NCBI GenBank assembly: GCA_905233865.1
Contig: CAJOGH010000104.1
Span: 4,251-9,633, forward strand
Source of the DNA: an uncultured Atopobiaceae bacterium
Lineage (GTDB): Bacteria; Actinomycetota; Coriobacteriia; Coriobacteriales; Atopobiaceae
Direction: 5' to 3'
Length of the DNA: 5,383 nucleotides
Part shown: positions 1 through 4,363 of the stretch, piece after piece
Numbering within the stretch: position 1 is the first letter of the stretch
Layout of the letters: each line of letters begins with the position of its first letter
Program-made: the position numbers and the translations under genes
Notes under the pieces: generated by a model
What the model was told of the DNA's origin: nothing
The model's database searches: none
What the model saw: only the letters and a program-made list of their open reading frames with translations

Positions 1-1151
1 ATGTAGGCCAGACGGGCCTCGGCCTCATTGACGCTTGCCTGATAGCCAGCCCAGCGCTCAAAGTAGCCGCGCTCGGCACCCGCTGCCTTGATGGTCTCGA
101 TCATGTCCACGCCATTGACCGTGGACGCATAGAGCTTGCCCGCATCCATGGCCATGCTGCGCGCGACATTGACGCGTCGCGCGGAGACCATGCGGGCGAC
201 CCAGCAGTTAAGCGCCACGGTAGTGACGCCCACGAGCGTGAGCGGGACGCTGTAGCGAAGCATGACCACCAGATAGAGGATGAGCATGACGCTGTTGGCG
301 ATGATGGGAGCCAGCTGACCCACCAGACCGAAGGCGATGATCTCGTTGGCCTGTTGTCGCTGGAGCAGGTCGCCGGACATGCGCTGAGAGTAAAAGCCCA
401 CGGGAAGGTGAAGAAGGTGCTCCATGAACCTGGAAGAGCTGACGACTGCAACCTTGCCCTGGATGCGCATGAGGTAGAACGCATTGAGCACGCCTGCAAT
501 CAGAGAGACGATGGCAAGGCCAATGAGAAGCGCGACCACATAGGGCAGCCACTCGTTCTCCCCGCGCACGATGATGCCGTCCATGAACACGCGCGCAAGC
601 GACATGGAGACAACGCCGGTGAGCGCGACGATGGCGGAGGTGGCCATGACAAAGGCGATGGGACCCCACAGCCCCTTGAGGCGCTTGCGGACGAACTCCA
701 AGGGATTGGGCTTCTGGCCACCCTCCTCAAAGGCATCGGTGCGGCGGAACTCAAGCACGACGCCGGTGAAGGAGTCCTCGAACTGGTCAATGGGGATCTT
801 GACGCGTCCGCGGGACGGGTCGTTGACGTACGCATGGCGACCATTGCGCGAGAACCCCGTGAGGACCACGAAGTGGCAGAAGTTCCAAAAGAGGATGCAG
901 GGCATATGGCCCTTCTTGATGAGCGCGTTGGTCGAGTAGGTCATGCCCTTGGCCTCGAGACCGTAGGAACGTGCGGCCCTGAGGACATTGGCGGCCTTGG
1001 AGCCGTCGCGCGACACGCCGCACTGCACGCGAACCTTGTCCAGCGGCACCCACCTGCCATAGTAGGCAAGGATCATGGCAAGGCAAGCGGCCCCACACTC
1101 GAGGGCCTCCATCTGCATGACCTGCGGGACGTTTTTGACGCGGCGGCTCAC
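1..1151 (-). CDS. C39 peptidase-containing ABC transporter of the NHLM/NHLP bacteriocin-export type (3' end cut by the window)
   Basis: Bifunctional exporter (PCAT): an N-terminal cysteine protease on the cytosolic side cuts leader peptides and the membrane/ATPase part exports the product. 383 codons are visible from a GTG start at 1151, preceded by AGGGG with a 5-nt spacer and lying 8 nt after the stop of the HlyD-like gene. Residues 1-130 are the C39 domain: oxyanion Gln13, catalytic Cys19 in LECGAAC, His93 in FCHFVVL, and Asp111 in VNDPSRG. The stretch 47-51 (SRDGS) is typical of this transporter class. A permease domain follows, with hydrophobic segments near 165-190, 203-225, 277-298 and 300-320, and the polar helix RMSGDLLQRQQ (257-267) usual for these exporters. 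The ABC ATPase should follow but lies beyond the window. The protease triad is intact, so a cleavable peptide substrate is expected. A start at Met12 or Met14 would remove or crowd Gln13, so GTG is preferred. Confidence 0.93.
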   Translation of the reverse strand, partial: MSRRVKNVPQVMQMEALECGAACLAMILAYYGRWVPLDKVRVQCGVSRDGSKAANVLRAARSYGLEAKGMTYSTNALIKKGHMPCILFWNFCHFVVLTGFSRNGRHAYVNDPSRGRVKIPIDQFEDSFTGVVLEFRRTDAFEEGGQKPNPLEFVRKRLKGLWGPIAFVMATSAIVALTGVVSMSLARVFMDGIIVRGENEWLPYVVALLIGLAIVSLIAGVLNAFYLMRIQGKVAVVSSSRFMEHLLHLPVGFYSQRMSGDLLQRQQANEIIAFGLVGQLAPIIANSVMLILYLVVMLRYSVPLTLVGVTTVALNCWVARMVSARRVNVARSMAMDAGKLYASTVNGVDMIETIKAAGAERGYFERWAGYQASVNEAEARLAY

Positions 1152-1159
1152 GTGGTCCC

Positions 1160-1666
1160 CTAACCAAACAGGGCTTGGAGAGGCGAGACGCGCTCGGTGG
1201 TTATGTTGACGGTGAGCGGGATGCTCTGCTCCAGCCCTTGGGCGTTGTCACCGTCAAACTCGACCTTGTACGTCCAGTCGCTTTTGACAAGGGAGTACTC
1301 GAGATAGTCGCTGTTAAGCTCGCGCCTGGCCTCGTCGCGAGAGCACGGAACGGACGCAACGCGGCTCACCTTCAGGGAACGACCGTCAACCACAGCCTCG
1401 TCACCGACGTCCACCTTGGCAACCTCGTCAGCCGAAAGAAAGCACATGACCTTGGAGTCCACGCACGTGCCGGTGGAGCTGACGTTGGTATAGACCGCAC
1501 CAAAGACGCCCCAGGCAAGAAGTCCTCCGAGAAGGCAGACAAGAGCAAGGACGACCGCCCACGCACTGGGGCTCGTTACACGGATGTACTTGTCGAGGTC
1601 ATCGGGGTCGCGTAGCTTTTCCGCAGCACGACTGTTAAATATGGGGTTTGAGCTCCTGTTTGCCAT
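1160..1666 (-). CDS. Short HlyD-like membrane adaptor (NHLM/NHLP bacteriocin-system secretion protein type)
   Basis: A 168-aa protein with one transmembrane segment (about 36-58), a short cytosolic N-terminus and a small extracytoplasmic domain. The N-terminal stretch IFNSRAAEKL...DLDKYIRVTSPSAW (10-36) is the signature I associate with the HlyD-family partner of NHLM transporters. After the membrane helix come beta-rich stretches (62-105, 133-155), and the C-terminus IPLTVNITTERVSPLQALF resembles the closing strand of such adaptors. The long coiled-coil hairpin of Gram-negative HlyD is absent, which suits a Gram-positive cell with no outer membrane. The ATG at 1666 was chosen because GAGGGG sits 6 nt upstream; a further upstream ATG (1711) adds 15 residues, has no such site and does not match the family start. 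The transporter gene follows after 8 nt, so the two are almost certainly co-expressed. It probably docks on the transporter and guides the exported peptide; that role is inferred. Confidence 0.8.
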   Translation of the reverse strand: MANRSSNPIFNSRAAEKLRDPDDLDKYIRVTSPSAWAVVLALVCLLGGLLAWGVFGAVYTNVSSTGTCVDSKVMCFLSADEVAKVDVGDEAVVDGRSLKVSRVASVPCSRDEARRELNSDYLEYSLVKSDWTYKVEFDGDNAQGLEQSIPLTVNITTERVSPLQALFG

Positions 1667-1720
1667 GACCGTCCCCTCAAAGGCGTATGGCAAGAGTCTA
1701 GCAGCTGACAATTTGCTATG

Positions 1721-2236
1721 TCAGAAGAGTGGCCCCGCAGCTTCGCGCATCTTGGTACGCGCGTTGAAGAGCTTGGTAGACACCGTCGAGGCGCTCATGC
1801 CAAGGCGCTCCGCTATCTCCACGTTGCGCAGGCCGTCTCGATAGCGCAAGAGGACGATCTCGCGCTCCTCCGGCTCAATGGCCTTGAGCAGGCGATCCAC
1901 CAGGTCACGATTGGCAAAGTCCTCCATAGTGTCAGGCTGAGACATGAGACGCTCGGGGACGTCCTCAAGGGCCACCTGCGGACGCTCACGCCGCCAGCGG
2001 TCGCGCATGCAGTTCATGGCAATGGCGATGACCCACGTGGAAAAGCGTGACTTGGAGGGGTCGAACGAGTCAAAGTTACGTGCGGCCTTGAGGAAGGCGT
2101 CGGCGACGACATCCTCAGCGGCCGCATCGTTGGCAATGCGATAACGCACGTGGTTGTACACGAGCGAGTAGCTTTCCTGGTAAAGTTCGGCGAACTCGCG
2201 CTTGCGGTCCGCCTTGGGTCGAGCGCTACGTATCAT
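1721..2236 (-). CDS. ECF-type RNA polymerase sigma factor (sigma-70 family)
   Basis: A 171-aa two-domain sigma factor. Region 2 spans about residues 14-85: FAELYQESYSLVYNHV, the acidic EDVVADAFLKA helix that contacts core polymerase, and FSTWVIAIAMNCMRDRWRR, the -10-recognition stretch. Region 4 spans about 112-165: EPEEREIVLLRYRDGL followed by a helix-turn-helix (VEIAERLGMSASTVSTKLFNAR, 139-160) that would read the -35 element. There is no region 1.1 or 3, as expected for ECF members. The start ATG overlaps the stop of the preceding 71-aa gene as ATGA and has only a weak upstream GAAGAAG, so translation is probably coupled. No zinc-binding anti-sigma or membrane anti-sigma is encoded next to it. 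Its position between a peptide-modifying enzyme and the exporter suggests it controls this locus; two matching promoter-like boxes in the window support that. The exact ECF group cannot be assigned by eye. Confidence 0.92.
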   Translation of the reverse strand: MIRSARPKADRKREFAELYQESYSLVYNHVRYRIANDAAAEDVVADAFLKAARNFDSFDPSKSRFSTWVIAIAMNCMRDRWRRERPQVALEDVPERLMSQPDTMEDFANRDLVDRLLKAIEPEEREIVLLRYRDGLRNVEIAERLGMSASTVSTKLFNARTKMREAAGPLF

Positions 2237-2448
2237 AGAGGCTTCTTCGGTCGATTCGCAGCGACGCTCGCGTCAGGGTCGCCAGCTGCCCAGAGCATGT
2301 CAAGGTCGCTCTCGCTCACCTCATTGACATCCTCGTCAAACTGGGCGAGGCAGCGGTTGAGAAGAGCTTGACGGAAGCCGTCGGTCCCCTTAGAGAGATC
2401 CTGCGAGAACAGTCCCTCTAACTTGTCGTCAAAAGCCGTCGCGTCCAT
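2233..2448 (-). CDS. 71-aa acidic protein with leader-like C-terminal motif; candidate RiPP precursor or sigma partner
   Basis: A small soluble protein with no signal peptide or membrane helix, strongly acidic (11 Asp, 4 Glu against 7 Lys/Arg). Two parts look conserved in style: a helix, FRQALLNRCL (25-34), and an acidic ESDLDMLWAAGD (46-57) that resembles the end of Nif11/NHLP-type leader peptides, where an Asp/Glu-Leu helix leads into a small-residue cleavage motif. A 15-residue tail (57-71) follows AAG; it is rich in Ala, Pro, Lys and Asp and has no Cys or aromatic residue. The ATG at 2448 has GAGAGGAG 5 nt upstream; the 18-residue extension to 2502 has no site and crosses the promoter box. 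The stop overlaps the sigma-factor start (ATGA). I do not recognise a named family. It could be the precursor peptide, a regulator of the sigma factor, or a helper of the radical SAM enzyme. Confidence 0.8.
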   Translation of the reverse strand: MDATAFDDKLEGLFSQDLSKGTDGFRQALLNRCLAQFDEDVNEVSESDLDMLWAAGDPDASVAANRPKKPL

Positions 2449-2453
2449 TGGTG

Positions 2454-2461
2454 CTCCTCTC
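2454..2461 (-). promoter_or_regulatory. Ribosome binding site that sets the start of the 71-aa protein
   Basis: GAGAGGAG on the minus strand, 5 nt before the ATG at 2448. It rules in this start over the in-frame ATG at 2502, which overlaps the promoter-like box. Because of the ATGA overlap it may also serve the sigma factor by coupled translation. Confidence 0.8.
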
Positions 2462-2489
2462 AAATATGCCTTGCGGCACGTCCAGTTAC

Positions 2490-2520
2490 TGATTATACGC
2501 ACGTGGGCATGGGTCTGTCC
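2490..2520 (-). promoter_or_regulatory. Promoter-like box upstream of the 71-aa protein and sigma factor
   Basis: Reading the minus strand: GGAC at 2520-2517, 13 nt, then CGTGCGTATAATCA at 2503-2490, with TATAAT at 2497-2492, about 43 nt before the ATG. As an ECF-type promoter this is GGAC-N17-CGTA; as a housekeeping promoter it is AGGACA-N18-TATAAT. It lies in the 86-bp gap after the radical SAM gene. The same box, with the same spacing, lies upstream of the radical SAM gene. It would let the small protein, sigma factor and exporter be transcribed separately from the enzyme. Confidence 0.6.
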
Positions 2521-2534
2521 TCACATTGTCGAGG

Positions 2535-3896
2535 CTATTTCTCGCGCTTGCTCTTATCGGCCTTCTCATTGTCCTTGTCCTCCCCTATACGGGCATGGAG
2601 CGCCAGCACATAGGCCTCGGGGTCGTTCTTGAAGGGGACGCACTGGCGCGTTGAGTACAGGCGCTTGTGGGGGCACCCGCCCACGCAGGAGGGCAGCCAG
2701 ACGCATTCCTGGCACTCCTCGTCGGGGACGGGCCCCGCCGTGTTGAGGTACCTGGTGAGGTTGTCTGGCCTGGACGCGCTGGCCAGAGGCTCCTTGGGAT
2801 CCCAGTCGCGCGCGGTACCAAACGAGTATGTGGGCTTGTCCACGGCCTCCCAGCACTTCTGCAGGTTGCCGCTCTCGTCGATGCCCACGGACCAGATGTT
2901 ATGCGCGCCGCAGTAGTGGCCACGACCGACATGGAAGCGACCTGCCTCCTGGGTGACGCCGATGTCGCTCACATGGCTGTCGCACAGAAGCCCCACCTGC
3001 TCGCCACGGTCATCGGCCGCCTCAGAGTCCGTGACGGGAGCCGGGTAGTAGACCAGGTCGTTGCCGGACTTCCTTGCAAGCTCCTCCACGAACGCCTTGA
3101 GCTCGTCTACCTCGTGACGGTTGCCCTCATGCACGTTGTGCCGGACGCAGACCTCGAACGGCAGCTTGTTGTCGCGGAGGTTAGCCACGATGCGGTCAAA
3201 GGTGGGGCCGCCGCCGGCAAGGTGGCGGGTGGCGTCATGCGTGGCGCCGATACCATCGATGGTCACCTGGCACCTGCTGACCTCGTAACGGCCCAGCATG
3301 TCGGCCACCTCCTGTGTGAGCAGGAAGCCGTTGGTGATGATGGACGCGCTGTAACTGGCATCGCGCTCCTTGGCCAGGGCCACGAGACGCTCAGAGAGAC
3401 TCTCGATGATCTCAGGCGCAAGGAGCGGCTCGCCACCAAACCAGGTGACACTGAGGCTGCGGGCGCCACAGGCGTCCATCATGCGCTCCGCCAGGGCCAC
3501 GACGTCGTCCTGGACCTCGGGCGTCATCTTGCGCGGGTAGTGGTTCTCAAAGCAGTAGGGACAGTCGAAGTTGCAGCCCATGGTCGGACAGATGGTAAGG
3601 CCGACGCCCCTTGAGCCCATGCAGGAACCGCGCCCCATGGTCTCCAGCGCGGCGCGCTCGTCAAAGTTGGCAATGACGCCACGCTTGGCAAAGCGCTCGA
3701 TGATGGGGTGGTTCTCGTCAAGCTCCTCGATCACGGACAGGAGGTAGAGCTCGATGGGGTTGTACTCGGCGCACGTGCCCTTGAACAGGTTGGCTATTGC
3801 GACCATGCTCGAGTCGGGCACCGGCGCGGACAGGTTGTAGCGCGAGACGTGCCAACCCGCCTCGCCTGCCGTGCGCGAGGTCTCGTTATCGCTCAT
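2535..3896 (-). CDS. Radical SAM/SPASM protein, probable peptide maturase
   Basis: A 453-aa enzyme expected to use S-adenosylmethionine and iron-sulfur clusters to make radical-based changes in a peptide or protein. The radical SAM core carries the cluster motif C108-NFD-C112-PY-C115 and the SAM-binding GGEPL (154-158). The C-terminal SPASM domain has the full seven-Cys pattern: C329-x13-G-x4-C348, then C395-x2-C398-x5-C404-x3-C408, then C419, enough for two auxiliary clusters. Residues 15-95 form an N-terminal region (HVSRYNL, YNPIELYLLS) of the kind seen in peptide-modifying members; I cannot confirm a RiPP-recognition fold by eye. The tail (438-453) is charged and probably flexible. The ATG at 3896 is chosen because AAGGAGG lies 5 nt upstream; a 59-residue extension to 4073 would run through promoter and repeat DNA. 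The neighbouring exporter suggests RiPP maturation (thioether or carbon-carbon crosslinks), but anaerobic sulfatase maturase is a related family that cannot be excluded. Confidence 0.92.
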   Translation of the reverse strand: MSDNETSRTAGEAGWHVSRYNLSAPVPDSSMVAIANLFKGTCAEYNPIELYLLSVIEELDENHPIIERFAKRGVIANFDERAALETMGRGSCMGSRGVGLTICPTMGCNFDCPYCFENHYPRKMTPEVQDDVVALAERMMDACGARSLSVTWFGGEPLLAPEIIESLSERLVALAKERDASYSASIITNGFLLTQEVADMLGRYEVSRCQVTIDGIGATHDATRHLAGGGPTFDRIVANLRDNKLPFEVCVRHNVHEGNRHEVDELKAFVEELARKSGNDLVYYPAPVTDSEAADDRGEQVGLLCDSHVSDIGVTQEAGRFHVGRGHYCGAHNIWSVGIDESGNLQKCWEAVDKPTYSFGTARDWDPKEPLASASRPDNLTRYLNTAGPVPDEECQECVWLPSCVGGCPHKRLYSTRQCVPFKNDPEAYVLALHARIGEDKDNEKADKSKREK

Positions 3897-3901
3897 GGGT
3901 A

Positions 3902-3908
3902 CCTCCTT
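3902..3908 (-). promoter_or_regulatory. Strong ribosome binding site that sets the radical SAM start
   Basis: AAGGAGG on the minus strand, 5 nt before the ATG at 3896. It is the strongest such site in the window and argues against the longer reading frame that opens at 4073. Confidence 0.9.
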
Positions 3909-3928
3909 GGAGACACTGTCAATCGTTG

Positions 3929-3959
3929 TGATTGTACGCACGGAGGGCCAGGGGCGTCC
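3929..3959 (-). promoter_or_regulatory. Promoter-like box upstream of the radical SAM gene
   Basis: Reading the minus strand: GGAC at 3959-3956, 13 nt, then CGTGCGTACAATCA at 3942-3929, with TACAAT at 3936-3931, about 34 nt before the ATG. It matches the box at 2490-2520 in 13 of 14 core bases and in the exact position of GGAC. This fits a promoter read by one sigma factor, perhaps the ECF factor encoded in the cluster. That assignment is inferred. Confidence 0.6.
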
Positions 3960-4019
3960 CACTGTTTCCACGTGCGGGGACATACGCCACTCGAACGGAC
4001 GAAAGGCGTGCGAGCCTCG

Positions 4020-4039
4020 CCAGGCTGGGATGTCAAAAC
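4020..4039 (-). repeat. Repeat copy R3 (TTTTGACA + CCAGSCTGG motif)
   Basis: The plus strand reads CCAGGCTGGGATGTCAAAAC; on the minus strand this is TTTTGACA, two bases, then the near-palindrome CCAGCCTGG. It forms a 15-of-16 inverted match with the copy at 4068-4083, about 120 bp upstream of the radical SAM ATG. It could be an operator, or one arm of a stem-loop. Confidence 0.6.
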
Positions 4040-4067
4040 GTGCAGAGCGGCGAGAAGGTGGCAGAAA

Positions 4068-4083
4068 TGACATGCCAGCCTGG
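4068..4083 (+). repeat. Repeat copy R4, inverted orientation
   Basis: The plus strand reads TGACATGCCAGCCTGG, the reverse complement of the copies at 4020 and 4198 with one mismatch to each over 16 bases. The likeness to the 4198 copy continues loosely (GGTAGTTGCTTGC here, GGTAATGCTTAACG there), so these two could be the ends of a small inverted-repeat element. Confidence 0.6.
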
Positions 4084-4101
4084 TAGTTGCTTGCATACCT
4101 T

Positions 4102-4131
4102 ATGCTCTTCTCTGCCTGCCGATAAGAGCAT
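4102..4131. repeat. Small inverted repeat (8-bp stem, 14-nt loop)
   Basis: ATGCTCTT at 4102-4109 pairs perfectly with AAGAGCAT at 4124-4131. There is no U tract on either side, so it is not a typical terminator. It may be an operator, or the inner part of an element bounded by the repeats at 4068 and 4198. Confidence 0.45.
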
Positions 4132-4197
4132 GTAGTCCCCTACCTGGACTTTTGCAGACAGGCCTCATGCAACATACTAAGGTTTCGTTAAGCATTA

Positions 4198-4217
4198 CCA
4201 GGCTGGCGTGTCAAAAC
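4198..4217 (-). repeat. Repeat copy R2 (TTTTGACA + CCAGSCTGG motif)
   Basis: The plus strand reads CCAGGCTGGCGTGTCAAAAC. It differs from the 4020 copy at two of 20 positions. It lies just upstream of a consensus TATAAT (4228-4233) on the plus strand, where an activator site could stand in for a poor -35 element. Confidence 0.6.
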
Positions 4218-4233
4218 CATCGGAAAATATAAT
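4205..4233 (+). promoter_or_regulatory. Possible plus-strand promoter for the nuclease-like gene
   Basis: A consensus -10 (TATAAT, 4228-4233) in an AT-rich patch unusual for this window. The -35 position (4205-4210, GGCGTG) is poor but overlaps repeat R2, as expected for an activator-dependent promoter. The leader to the ATG at 4364 would be about 125 nt. On the minus strand the same patch reads TATATT, so direction is uncertain. Confidence 0.3.
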
Positions 4234-4259
4234 TCTGCTCTCGCGACTCGCTGGCAGAA

Positions 4260-4276
4260 GCCCTGACGTGTCAAAA
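4260..4276 (-). repeat. Degenerate repeat copy R1
   Basis: The plus strand reads GCCCTGACGTGTCAAAA. The CGTGTCAAAA part matches the copy at 4198 exactly, but the CCAGGCTGG half is decayed to a partial match. It starts its TGTCAAAA exactly 60 bp after that of the 4198 copy. Confidence 0.4.
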
Positions 4277-4363
4277 ATGCGGCATTTCTACCACCTGTTT
4301 GTATGCGCGAATGGACAAATCGCCCTCTCCTGTCTGATACAACACAGCCAGGGAGGTGAGCCA

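Larger units (their letters stand above)
3897..4363. other. Divergent intergenic region, repeat-rich, no convincing gene
   Basis: About 470 bp between the radical SAM start and the plus-strand nuclease-like start. No reading frame here has a good ribosome site together with protein-like composition. It holds the radical SAM promoter box near its left end, four TGTCA/CCAGSCTGG repeats between 4020 and 4276, a small hairpin at 4102-4131, and a consensus TATAAT on the plus strand at 4228-4233. I see no terminator-like stem with a U tract and no tRNA. Confidence 0.7.

Noticed and set aside
354..1163. Plus-strand open frame of 269 codons opposite the transporter gene
   Set aside because: The opposite strand encodes a complete C39 domain with its catalytic triad. 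The frame has no ribosome site or recognisable protein features; long antisense frames are common in GC-rich DNA.
1667..1711. 15-residue N-terminal extension of the HlyD-like protein
   Set aside because: The downstream ATG at 1666 has GAGGGG at proper distance and gives the family-like start; the extension encodes no recognisable sequence.
2667..3614. Plus-strand open frame of 315 codons opposite the radical SAM gene
   Set aside because: It mirrors a gene with all radical SAM and SPASM cysteines in place. The composition is typical of an antisense shadow (rich in Val, His, Arg and Ala without motifs).
3897..4073. 59-residue N-terminal extension of the radical SAM protein
   Set aside because: It would translate the promoter box, repeat R3 and the AAGGAGG site. 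The ATG at 3896 has an ideal ribosome site and the extension has no family-like sequence.
3893..4096. 67-codon minus-strand frame ending in an ATGA overlap with the radical SAM start, considered as a precursor gene
   Set aside because: It runs through the repeats, the promoter box and the Shine-Dalgarno site of the next gene, has no properly spaced ribosome site of its own, and lacks a leader-like region.
4033..4131. 32-codon minus-strand frame with AGGGG upstream and a Cys/aromatic-rich end, considered as a precursor peptide
   Set aside because: The ribosome-site resemblance is modest, the start lies inside the 4102-4131 hairpin, the coding part crosses two regulatory repeats, and there is no GG/GA-type cleavage motif. 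It is worth revisiting only if conserved in relatives.
4020..4276. CRISPR array
   Set aside because: Four copies with mixed orientation and irregular spacing, one degenerate, and no cas genes; this does not fit an array.
4312..4343. TGGACA with a downstream TACAAC on the plus strand as a third copy of the GGAC/TAYAAT promoter
   Set aside because: The spacing is 2 nt longer than in the two matched boxes and the CGTGCG core is missing.
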